A DNA stretch of 64,000 nt from Corylus avellana (Eukaryota; Streptophyta; Magnoliopsida; Fagales; Betulaceae), in contig NC_081544.1 of NCBI RefSeq assembly GCF_901000735.1, positions 29,134,095 through 29,198,094 on the forward strand, read 5' to 3'. Both the position numbers and the translations under genes were made by a program. Positions 23,878 to 33,984 of the stretch are shown here, in pieces. Each line of letters opens with the position of its first letter. Position 1 is the first letter of the stretch. Below the pieces are notes generated by a model, which saw only the letters and a program-made list of their open reading frames with translations, searched no databases and was not told the origin of the DNA.

Positions 23878-26414
23878 TCAGTCTCCCTGGGTTGGAAAGA
23901 ACTCGCCCTCGAGTTCAAGTTGTCTTTGTCTGCATCAACAAAACATGGAGTCAAATGCTTCACATTGAACACATCAGAGGTCTTTAAATGACTTGGAAGA
24001 TGTAGTCGGTATGCATTGTCATTTATCTTTTGCAAAATCTCACAAGGCCCAATCTTCCTCTCTCGTAGCTTGTTATACTCACCAACAGGGAAACGATCAC
24101 GTGTGAGTACAGCCTAAACTAAATCACCAACCTCAAAAGTTACCTTGCGTCTATGGCTGTCGAATTGTGCTTTGTACTTAACATTGCTATCTTCTATCGC
24201 TTTCTTGACCTGGTCATGAACTCCTCGTAGATAATCTGTCATTTCATCAGCCTTAATACTCAATCGACCAATACGGGGAATAGGTGCTAGGTCAAGCACT
24301 CCCGATGGGTTTTGCCCATACACAATCTCGAAAGGGCTCAACTGAGTCGTTCTATTCTTGGACTGGTTGTAAGCAAACTCTGCTTGTGACAAAGCCAAGT
24401 CCCACTGCTTTGGCTTATTTCCAGCTAAACTCCTTAAAAGATTCCCCAAGCTTCGATTTACCACCTCAGTTTGACCATCTGTTTGGGGGTGGTAGGCACT
24501 ACTAAAATTAAGCTTGGTCCCCATCTTTTCCCACACGCTCTTCCAAAAATGGCTCATGAATTTTGTATCTCGGTCTGATGTAATAGATCTTGGAACCCCA
24601 TGCAAGCGAACAATCTCCCGAAAATACAAGTGAGCAATTCGGGCGGCATCCATCGTCTTCCGGCAAGCAACAAAATGAGCCATCTTGGAAAAACGATCAA
24701 CCACCACAAGAATAGAATCCATGCTCCTTTGAGTGCGAGGTAACCCCAAAACAAAATCCATGCTGACGTCAAGCCATGGGCCGTCAGGCACAGGTAATGG
24801 GGTCTATAGACCTGCATTTGTGAGGGTCCCCTTAGACCTTTGACAAATAAAACACCGTTCCACGTAACGGGTCACATCACTAGTTAACTTGGGCCAATAA
24901 TAGTCTGATGAGATCAAGGCCAAGGTTTTGTCTCGTCCAAAGTGACCTTCTCCATGCAACTCTCGTATTATTTGCTCCCTCAATGAACTATCCGGAATGC
25001 ATAGCTGTAAACCTTGAAATAGATAACCATTAAGAGTAACATAATCACTGCGCTTACCTACAGATACCTCAGCAAATATCTTCCCGAATGAAGGATCTTC
25101 CGTATACAACTCTCGGAAAGTGTCAAAACCCACAACTTTGGTATGCATGGTAGTAAGGAGTGCAACTCTCCTACTCAGAGCATCAGCAACTCGATTCAAA
25201 TTTCCTGATTGGTGCCGTAAAGAAAAAGTAAACTCCTGAAGGTAAGCGACCCATTTGGCATGTCGGCGACTAAGCTTCTGTTGGCCATTGATATACTTGA
25301 GGGCCTCATGGTCAGTGATAAGGATGAACTCCTTCTGCACCAGGTAATGACTCCAATGTTTCAAAGATTGTACAATGGCATAAAACTCCAAGTCATAAGT
25401 GGAATAGTTCTTCTTGGACCCGGACAACTTTTCACTGAAAAATGCAATCGGACGTCCCTCTTGGCGTAGGACACCTCCAATGCCAACGCCAGATGCATCA
25501 CAATTAACTTCGAAAATCTTCTCGAAGTCTGGAAGAGCTAGAACAGGTGCTTCCGTCATTTTCTTCTTCACCAATTGAAAGCTTGCATTGGCTTCTTCAG
25601 TCCATTGGAAAGTCCGACCCTTTAAGCACTCCGTGATTGGTGCAATCAATGTATTGAAATTTCGGATGAATCGTCGATAGAATGATGCCAATCCGTGAAA
25701 ACTTCGAACATCATGTAGACTCTTGGGTGTTGGCCATTCTAGAATTGCTGTCACCTTAGACTGATCTGCATGAACACCATCAATAGACACAACATAGCCA
25801 AGGAAAGTGACAGTAGTAGTAAGAAAGGAACACTTCTTCCGATTGATATATAGACACTCTTTTCGTAGCGTGTTAAGAACCTCCCTGAGGTGTTTTAGGT
25901 GTGTCTCTTGTGAGGAGCTATAGATGAGAATATCGTCAAAGTACACAACAACGAACTTCCCCATGTAAGGCCACAACACTTGATGCATGAACCTCATGAA
26001 TGTACTGGGAGCATTGGATAGCCCAAAAGGCATGACCATCCACTCGTACAACCCATGATGCGTTTTGAACGTTGTTTTCCACTCATCTCCAGGCCTGATT
26101 CTGATTTGGTGATACCCGCTTTTAAGGTCAATTTTGGAGAAAACCTTAGAACCTGCTAACTGATCTAGCATGTCATCTAAGCGAGGAATCGGGAATCTAT
26201 ACTTCACTGTGATTCGATTGATGGCTCGGCTATCAACACACATACGCCACGACCCATCCTTCTTCGGAACTAAGAGAGCAGGAACTGCACATGGACTCAT
26301 GCTCTCTCGGATGTAACCTTTTTCTAGCAACTTTGTCACTTGGCATTGCAATTCTTCAGATTTCTTTGGGCTAAGGCGATAAGCTGGTCGATTGGGCAAG
26401 CTTGACCCCGGCAC
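23865..26414 (-). pseudogene. Gypsy (Ty3-like) pol: RT, RNase H and integrase, two nonsense codons
   Basis: One reading frame from 26414 to 23865, with two in-frame TAG codons at 24804-24806 and 24114-24116. Order: reverse transcriptase ([15 protein letters not shown], then active site [12 protein letters not shown]), RNase H ([26 protein letters not shown]), a zinc-finger-like segment (HFGRDKT...CFICQRSKG), integrase core (MDFVLGLP, SDRDTKF, YHPQTDGQTEVVNR) and a C-terminal region ending HLTPCF. RT before integrase defines Gypsy. The second TAG replaces a codon where related elements have Trp after GDLV. Gag, protease and the 5' LTR are missing: the frame runs into the gap at 26431. It cannot move on its own. 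Confidence 0.93.
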
Positions 26415-26430
26415 GAGGTCAATGTTGTGT

Positions 26431-26530
26431 NNNNNNNNNNNNNNNNNNNNNNNNNNNNNNNNNNNNNNNNNNNNNNNNNNNNNNNNNNNNNNNNNNNNNN
26501 NNNNNNNNNNNNNNNNNNNNNNNNNNNNNN
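26431..26530. other. Assembly gap (100 N)
   Basis: Falls inside or at the edge of the Gypsy element. The sequence after it is not pol-like, so gag and the 5' LTR, if present, are missing from the assembly here. Confidence 0.95.
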
Positions 26531-27096
26531 TTCATCACCCAAACAAAATATTGTCCAATGCGGCATGACAAAATTACACGTGATTCCTTCTTTCTTTTTT
26601 TTTTTTTTTTAAGTACGTGATTCCTCGTTAAGTCATCGAGAGTCTCGACGAACAATTGAAGGGCTAAAGGGAATTTCAATATCGAACAAAATTCATTGTT
26701 TTGTGTTGCGCATTGGCTCTTTTTATGTATAAAGATAAAAAAAATAAGTTGTATTTTTGATACATTTTGATAGTTTAGTGTGCTATTTTAGTATTTTTTT
26801 AAACAATATTGTAATTCACAAACGCCTGTTAGGTTGGGTTTTTTATTTTTAATTTATTTATATTTTTCCCGGTTTATTAACCATTTACTTGTGATTGCCA
26901 ACAATAGAACATTCACCGATTAAAAAACAAAAAAAAGGGTACATTAACCTACGTACGCACTCACTTACATTTGACATTTTGTCCTAACAATATAATAATT
27001 AGATTTAATCTTTTCACTAGCTTGCAAGCAAAGTAAAACATAAAATTCTAATCTTTTCACGAGAAACTACAAATCAAAGATTCGAAGGTGGCTCCT
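26531..27096. other. Upstream region of the first UGT, no gene
   Basis: AT-rich. The stretch around 26985-27060 (ACAATATAATAATTAG.TTTAATCTTT...CTTGCAAGCAAAG) recurs at 30528-30580. This shows that UGT flanks are duplicated too. Confidence 0.5.
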
Positions 27097-27120
27097 CCAA
27101 ATCGTCACCACAAACGTTAT
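27097..27120 (+). promoter_or_regulatory. Conserved UGT-cluster promoter block (UGT-1 copy), cut by a MITE
   Basis: CCAAATCGTCACC plus ACAAACGTTAT. Six other genes of the cluster share this block. Here the final CGTCAT reads CGTTAT and a MITE begins at its end (27119), moving the block about 150 bases away from the TATA-like TATTTAAG near 27300. Confidence 0.65.
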
Positions 27121-27269
27121 GAGTAGTGATATTTGGCCCACCGGCGTGCTTGAACAGTAAGTACGTCGGTAATAAAATATTATTTTTTTACTGTTCAAAT
27201 ATTAATAATATTTTAACACTATCGTACTTACTATTCAAGCATGCCGGTGGGCCAAATATCACTACTCAT
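27119..27269. mobile_element. MITE in the UGT-1 promoter
   Basis: Two arms of about 47 bases are inverted repeats with two mismatches. They start ATGAGTAGTGATATTTGGCC and meet the GTAAGTACG and CGTACTTAC segments. The loop is about 57 bases of AT-rich sequence. The corresponding site upstream of UGT-2 (around 32085) is empty. The duplicated target bases are unclear. Confidence 0.85.
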
Positions 27270-27360
27270 CGTATATACCATCGAACTGATCCAATCTTCT
27301 ATTTAAGTCCACACACATTGGACTCCTACAACATCAGATCGCCAAGCTTAGCCATCCATC

Positions 27361-28764
27361 ATGGTGCATCCTCAAGTCATCCTCGTAACATTTCCCGCGC
27401 AAGGCCATATCAATCCTTCCCTCCAATTCGCCAAGCGTCTCCTTCTCTTGGGAGCACGTGTCACCTTCGTCACCACCGTCTTTGCCCACCGTTGCATCAC
27501 CAAGACCCCTACTCCTGACGGATTGTCCTTCGCCACCTTCTCTGACGGCTACGACGACGGGGTTCCACCCGATTTTGACATGGACCACTACACGTCCGAG
27601 CTCAAGCGCTGCGGCTCCGAAGCTCTTACCGATCTTATTCTTTCCACCGCAAACGACGGCCGATGTTTCACGTGCTTAGTTTGCACAACATTCATCCCCT
27701 GGGCCGCCGACGTTGCTCGTGAATTTCACCTTCCATCAACGCTTCTTTGGATTCAACCTGCCACGGTTTTCAACATATACTACTACTACTTCAATGGTTA
27801 CGGTGATGTCATCAGGAACAACAACAATGACCCCTCATGCTCAATAAAATTACCGGGGCTGCCATTGCTCGCTAGCCGTGACCTTCCGTCCTTTTTGCTT
27901 GCTCCAAATATGTATGCTTTGACAGTCCCAGCATTGCAAGAGCAATTTGAAGCACTTGAAAGGCAAGACAATCCCAGAATACTAGTGAATACTTTCGATG
28001 CATTAGAGGCCGAGACCTTAAGAGCGATCAAAGGATATAATTTGATTGCAGTTGGACCGTTGATTCCATCTGCTTTTTTGGATGGAAGAGATCCATCCGA
28101 CACTTCTTTTGGGGGGGATCTTTTCCAAACCTCCAAGGACTACATCGAATGGCTCAACTCCAAGCCCAAATCATCCGTTATTTACGTGTCGTTTGGGAGC
28201 TTGACGGTGTTAACAAAGCAACAAAAGGAGGAGATTGCAAGCGCATTATTGGAATCCGGCCGCCCCTTCTTGTGGGTCATAAGAGCTAAGGAAAATGAAG
28301 AAGAGAAGGAAGAAGATAAATTGAGCTATAAGGAGGAATTGGAAGAAAAGGGAATGATCGTGTCGTGGTGTTCTCAGGTGGAGGTTTTGTCGCACCCCTC
28401 GTTGGGATGCTTTGTGACGCATTGTGGGTGGAATTCAACTTTGGAGAGTTTGGTTTCTGAGGTGCCTGTCGTGGCGTTTCCCCAGTGGTCGGATCAAGGG
28501 ACAAATGCAAAGCTGATCGAAGACGTGTGGAAGACGGGAGTGAGGGTGACTGCAAATGAGGATGGAATTGTTGAAGCTGATGAGATCAAGAGGTGCTTGG
28601 AATTGGTTATTGGAGTTGGAGATCGGAAAGGGGAAGAAATGAGAAGGAATGCTAAGAAATGGAAGGATTTGGCTAGGAAGGCTTCCAAGGAAGGTGGCTC
28701 TTCCTATGAGAATCTTAAATCTTTTGTGGATGAGATTGGAGAAGGACTGAAAACATTTGCTTAA
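27361..28764 (+). CDS. UGT-1: UGT75-type UDP-glucosyltransferase, intact
   Basis: Intronless, 467 residues, the usual length for family-1 plant UGTs. N-terminal acceptor domain: [10 protein letters not shown] with the catalytic base His16. The family-typical run WIQPATVFNIYYYYFNGYGD marks the UGT75 group. C-terminal donor domain: PSPG box 336-379 starting [11 protein letters not shown], with HCGWNS and ending PQWSDQ; the last Gln is typical of UDP-glucose users. It is a soluble cytosolic enzyme that transfers glucose to a small acceptor, not identifiable from sequence. Odd point: PSPG position 32 (residue 367) is Glu (VSEVP), where relatives in this window have Gly (CGVP or SGVP). Start: the ATG of MVHPQV, aligned with all paralogues. 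Nearest relative in the window is UGT-2, including the 3' flank. Confidence 0.94.
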   Translation: MVHPQVILVTFPAQGHINPSLQFAKRLLLLGARVTFVTTVFAHRCITKTPTPDGLSFATFSDGYDDGVPPDFDMDHYTSELKRCGSEALTDLILSTANDGRCFTCLVCTTFIPWAADVAREFHLPSTLLWIQPATVFNIYYYYFNGYGDVIRNNNNDPSCSIKLPGLPLLASRDLPSFLLAPNMYALTVPALQEQFEALERQDNPRILVNTFDALEAETLRAIKGYNLIAVGPLIPSAFLDGRDPSDTSFGGDLFQTSKDYIEWLNSKPKSSVIYVSFGSLTVLTKQQKEEIASALLESGRPFLWVIRAKENEEEKEEDKLSYKEELEEKGMIVSWCSQVEVLSHPSLGCFVTHCGWNSTLESLVSEVPVVAFPQWSDQGTNAKLIEDVWKTGVRVTANEDGIVEADEIKRCLELVIGVGDRKGEEMRRNAKKWKDLARKASKEGGSSYENLKSFVDEIGEGLKTFA

Positions 28765-31019
28765 GGCTTGAAGCCTTGAAGGGTTTTGTTCCTTCTTTAT
28801 TTTTTGTTTTGTTTTTTTCTTTGTTCTGTTTACATACACAAGTATTATTATATTCTGTAGCATGGTTACGTATCATATGACGATGTCACTCTTCAATTTC
28901 TATATTACAAACTATTCAAAATGTTATTAACTAGAACTAGGGGTGGAACTAGCATTTGGAGTTTTGGAGGTAAAATTAAAAAATTTAGGGGTAAACAGAG
29001 TTTGGAGGGCAAAATTAAAAAATTTAAGAGTAAAATTTTAATTTTTAAAAATCTGACGGATGGGCTCATATTAACTAAAATTAAAATTCCAGGGGCTCAA
29101 ATTGAGTGATTTTGAAGTTTTGGGAGGCTTGTCAAATTGCGTGATAGTTCAAAGGTTTAAAGTAAAGCTACCCATTTCTTTTTTTCTTTTTGACTTGAAA
29201 AATGATAGAAATATTTTCTATAATTGATTGCATAAATTTCTACGCACATATGACTAATGTATCCCTACATCGTGAGAAAAAACTTTGATTATGACAAATG
29301 ATATGAGATAAACTTATCGATTATGAGTATTTTGTGGGATATAACATATCTGAAATATGACACTAAATGAACATGAGATATGTTATTTAATAGACTCTTA
29401 TACAACTGTTATACAATTATAATGATGTGACAGTAAAAATTAACTATTAAATTTTTCTTATTATAAGCTCATATAAATCCAAAAGGTTAATTTTTACTTT
29501 CAAATCGTTATATTTCTTTAAGAGAACAAATTTTACCTTGTCCAATTGAGGTCATATCTGTCTACTTGTTTGGTCAGAAAGTCAATAATTATCTTATAAT
29601 CAGCTACTTTTTTTATTAGTATTGTAAAACGCTATGCCAACTCTAAATATGTGTTTATCACAATTTATCGCAATAAAGCAGGTAGACACGAATATTTTTG
29701 TGGTGAAGAGGAAACTTTTTAGAAATCGATCTAAAAGTAAAATCTCTATGAGGCAGTCAAACTCCGAAAATCACTATTAAAAGATATTCGGAGATTATAG
29801 ACACTAGGAATACTTACAAACCGATATAAGACCTTAACTTTGTAAGATCGACAAGCCTACAACTATATATATATATATATATAATCCTTAAACATAATCC
29901 TTAGATTAGGCCCTATTAATAAAATTTGATGTGGAGGGCGTGCCACAACCTTCTCACAACAAAAGATAAGCTGCTCAAGCGTAAAGTAGCTAGTAACAGA
30001 CCCTTCATGTCCCATGTGTACTCTTGAAGCTGAAACTATTTAATTATCACATACTACTGTGGGATTGCTCCTCTGTGAGAGATGTGTGGGGATCGAGTGA
30101 GAGATCCATTCAGAAATTTTGTCACCTTAATTGGACCGGACTTTCTTCATGTGGCTGAGGACGTCCTAATAAATCACGTACGGCTAGGAGACTCTCACTA
30201 CGTTCATACGTACAGCCAGGAAGACATGGTTCCGGAGGAATGCTTTTGTCCACGATGCAGTACTAGTGTTTGCTCACCCTGATAGCATAGTGAGGCTACG
30301 GAAGAATTCAGAAGGGCCCAGGAGTTATCTTCTTCACGTCAACCGACCGAAATGCAAATGCTACTGCTCTTGGTTTAGCTAAGGGGGGCATCAAAACTAG
30401 TTGTAGATAGGGATTGGATGGGGAAAACCCCCCTAACTGTATCTGTGATATTAATTAATGAGATGGAAAAAATTCCTCCATCCCATGAATGATTAATGAA
30501 AGTCACAATATTATTTCAACAAATGACAATATAATAATTAGCTTTAATCTTTCCAGTAGCTTGCAAGCAAAGCAAAACGTAAAATTCTATACATATTGGT
30601 CCGGCCACTACTTTTGTCCGTTTGACATTTGTTGATTACTACCGGGTTATAGGGAGCAGCATTTTCTTGCATGTTTCAATAGATTATGATTTCATGAGCT
30701 AGACCAATATATTACAGGGTAGAAATTTCCTTCTAATTGGTCCGGAGGAAATATCCTTTAACCCATAAATAGTGTCAAGTGTCTATAAACATTTAAAAGA
30801 TACATTAAATTTAATTAGATTAAGAATTTAATGTGCATTTTAAATATTTATAGAAACTTAACACTATTTTATATGAGTTGGAGGATATTTCTTTCGTACC
30901 GATTTTAAAGAAATTTTTATCCTATATTATATAAGCATTATTATAAATATATGTATACAAATTAAACACTTCATCGATCACATTAACAATGATAATTTCA
31001 AAATGAGATGTTAATCTAC
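28765..31019. other. Intergenic region, no gene recognised
   Basis: The first ~170 bases match the 3' flank of UGT-2 (33562-33760). The stretch 28930-29180 (CTGACGGATGGGCTC, GGTTTAAAGTAAAGCTACCC) resembles 47320-47460 and looks like a decayed MITE. A TA microsatellite lies at 29863-29882. The open frame at 30082-30282 (MCGDRVRDPFRNFV...) shows no recognisable motif. Confidence 0.45.
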
Positions 31020-31655
31020 ACCAATAGATTATTATAATAAATCACATTCACCAACTATTTTTACATTATTATGGATAATAAAGCTATAATTTTTTCGTTT
31101 TAACACGGCAAGAAGTGACCGGTAATAAGATACGAAATTATCATATTAATTGAACATGATTCCTGCAATATATATATAGATTATTATAATAAATCACATT
31201 CACCAACTATTTTTACATTATTATGGATAATAAAGCTATAATTTTTTGGTTTTAACACGGCAAGAAGTGACCGATGATAAGATACGAAATGATCATATTA
31301 ATTGAAGATGATTCCTACAATATATATATATATATATATAGATTATTATAATAAATCACACTCACAACTACTTTTACATTATTATGGATAATAAAGCTAT
31401 AATTTTTTGGTTTTAACACGACAAGAAGTGACCCGTGATAAGATACGAAATGATCATATTAATTGAACATGATTCCTACAATATATATATATATATACAC
31501 ACCAATAGATTATTATAATAAATCACATTCACCAACTATTTTTACATTATTATTAATAATAAAGCTATAATTTTTTGGTTTTAACACGACAAGAAGTGAC
31601 TAGTGATAAGATACGAAATGATCATATTAATTGCACATGATTCCTACAAAATATA
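31020..31655. repeat. Tandem repeat, about 4 copies of a ~160 bp unit
   Basis: Four consecutive copies start near 31022, 31177, 31340 and 31504. Each runs from TAGATTATTATAATAAATCA, through ATGGATAATAAAGCTATAAT and AGAAGTGAC, to GATTCCTACAATATATATA. They differ by a few bases and by TA-run length. No coding or promoter motif seen. Confidence 0.92.
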
Positions 31656-32063
31656 TACATCATTATCATCGTTGATATATATTTATCAGCAATGACATAT
31701 GTTGATGTGGATATGAGTTTTTTTTTTTTTTTTTTAAATAGCTATTAAAAATAAATAAATATAACATTAACTATGACATTATGGTCAATTCAGGGATTGA
31801 GCCAGCTTTAAATTTAGGAAGGGACTAAGAATCAAAATTTTTTTGGGAGGGACCGATTGACAAAAAAAAAAACCTTAAATTTTTTTTTTTCTTGTAATTT
31901 GGGGGAACTAGGGCGGTAGGACCACTCCCTATCCCCTAAATCCGTCCTTGATGGTCATCACTAATAATCATAAGTATGCTAATAAGACCATCCATGCAAG
32001 TTTGACCCATTAATTCGTCATACGAACGAGAAATTACAAATAAAAGATTCAAAAGCTCCTCCT

Positions 32064-32087
32064 CCAAATCGTCACCACAAACGTCAT
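32064..32087 (+). promoter_or_regulatory. Conserved UGT-cluster promoter block (UGT-2 copy)
   Basis: CCAAATCGTCACC plus ACAAACGTCAT, 74 bases upstream of the UGT-2 ATG. It is undisturbed, although the gene behind it is dead. Confidence 0.65.
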
Positions 32088-32161
32088 ACGATCCAATCTT
32101 CAATTTAAGTCCACCACATTGGATTCCTACCACACCAGATCGCCAAGCTTAGCCATCCATC

Positions 32162-33561
32162 ATGGTGCATCCTCACGTCCTCCTCGTAACATTTCCCGCA
32201 CAAGGCCATATCAATCCTTCCCTCCAATTCGCCAAGTGTCTCCTTCATTTGTGAGCACGTGTCACCTTCGCCACCACCGTCTTCGTCCACCGTCGCATGA
32301 ACAAGACCCCTCCTCTTGATGGATTGTCTTTCGCCACCTTCTCCGACGGGTTTCAACCCGATTTTGACATGGACCACTACTGCATGTCCGAGCTCAAGCG
32401 CCGCAGCTCCCAAGCTCTCACCGATCTTATTCTTTCCACCGCAAACAAGGGCCGTAGTTTCACGTGCTTAGTTTGCACAAAGCTCATTCCCTGGGCAGCC
32501 GACATAGCTCGAGAACTTCACCTTTCATTGGCGCTTCTTTGGATTCAACCCGCCACAGTTTTCAACATATACTACTACTACTTCAATGGTTACGGTGATG
32601 TCATCACAAACAACAGCAATGACCCCTCATGTTCGATACAATTACCGGGGCTGCCATTGCTCACTTGCCGTGACCTTCCCTCCTTTTTGCTTGCTTCAAA
32701 TATGTATGCTTTTGCAAGCCCCAACATTGCAAAAGCAATTTGAAGCACTTGAAAGGCAAGACAATCCCAGAATACTAGTGAATACTTTTGATGCACTAGA
32801 GGCCGAGGCCTTAAGAGTGATCAAAGAATATAATTTGATTGTGGTTCGACCGTTGATTCCATCTACTTTTTTGGATGGAAGAGATCCATCCGATACTTCT
32901 TTTGTGGGGGGATCTTTTCCAAAGCTCCAAGGACTACATCGAATGGCTCGATTCCAGGCCTGAATCATCCATTATTTACGTGTCGTTCGGGAGCTTGGTG
33001 GTGTTAACAAAGCAATGAAACGAGGAGATTGCACGCGGATTGTTGGATTTACTGCCCCTTCTTATGGGTCATAAGAGCTAAGGAAAATGAAGAAGAGAAG
33101 GAAGAAGATAAATTGAGATGTACGGAGGCCAGGAATTGGAAGAAAATGGAATGATAGTGCCATGGTGTTCTTAGGTGGAGGTTTTGTTGCACCCCTCGTT
33201 GGGATGTTTTGTGACACATTGTGGGTGGGATTCAACTTCGGAGAGTTTGGTTTCTGGGGTGCCTGTCGTGGCATTCCCCATGTGGTCGGATCAAGGGACA
33301 AATGCGAAGTTGATCGAACACGCGTGGAAGACAGGAGTGAAGGTGACTGCAAATGAGGATGGGATTGTGGAAGGTAATGAGATCAAGAGGTGCTTGGAAT
33401 TGGTTATTAGAAGTAGAGATCAGAAAGGGGAAGAAATGAGAAGGAATGCTACGAAATGGAAGGATTTGGCTAGGGAAGCTTCCAAGGACGGTGGCTCTTC
33501 GTATAAGAATCTTAAATCTTTTGTGGATGAGATTGGAGGACTGAAAACATTTGCTAATTAA
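32162..33561 (+). pseudogene. UGT-2: UGT75-type pseudogene
   Basis: Nearly full-length copy related to UGT-1. It is closed by a TGA at codon 31 (32252-32254, where UGT-1 has Gly), an extra base near 32715-32725 (frame change before LQKQFEALERQD), and another near 32905 (SFVGGSF). Further lesions are a TGA at 33015-33017, an indel near 33045-33055, and a TAG inside the PSPG box (33172-33174, Gln to stop). The donor-binding half still reads [20 protein letters not shown]. At least six disabling changes make expression of an active enzyme impossible. The promoter block and the 3' flank are intact. Confidence 0.95.
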
Positions 33562-33866
33562 GGCTTGAATCCTTGAAGGGTTTTGTTCCTTCTTTATTTT
33601 ATTTTATTTATTTATTTTTCCTTTGGTCTGTTTACATACACAAGTAATATTATATTTTGTAGCATATATGGTGAGGTAACATATATATGACGATCGATGT
33701 CACTTTTCAATTTCCATATTAATTACAAACTATTGATCAAAATGTTATTAATTGACTAGAACAATCCAGCATACACCATCAATAGGTTCAGGTTAATTTG
33801 TGATTAATGTATAAGTAATGACTTTATGACCGGTCCGCATGCAGTGAAATCAAATCAATGGGTTCG

Positions 33867-33969
33867 TGTCCCTAAGAGGTAGCTCAATTAGTTAGGACCA
33901 CGCCTAATGAAGCAGAGGTCATTAGTTCGAATCTCCCTCCCCCCTCTTGTGCGACATGTCAAAAAAAAA
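33867..33969 (+). mobile_element. tRNA-derived SINE, same family as 3880
   Basis: Box A-like GGTAGCTCAATTAGTTAGGA, box B-like AGTTCGAATCTC, a pyrimidine tract, TGTGCGACATGTC and an A tail. Flanks AAATCAATGGGTTCG (33852-33866) and AAATCAATGGGCTCG (33970-33984) are a 15-base duplication with one mismatch. It looks like a tRNA start but cannot fold into a full tRNA. Confidence 0.85.
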
Positions 33970-33984
33970 AAATCAATGGGCTCG

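Noticed and set aside
27334..28863. Long antisense and alternative-frame open frames over the UGT genes (for example 27798-28136 and 28435-28863 minus, and equivalents at 40223, 50784 and 58502)
   Set aside because: They are shadows of the GC-rich UGT coding frame, repeat in every paralogue at the same place and carry no domain.
30082..30282. 66-residue open frame with several Cys
   Set aside because: No recognisable zinc-binding spacing, no splice or promoter context, and not repeated in related flanks.
31020..31655. CRISPR-like array of regularly spaced repeats
   Set aside because: The whole ~160-base unit repeats without unique spacers, in a plant nuclear context.
33880..33960. Possible tRNA gene
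   Set aside because: Only box A and box B are tRNA-like. There is no acceptor stem, and the A tail and target duplication show a SINE.
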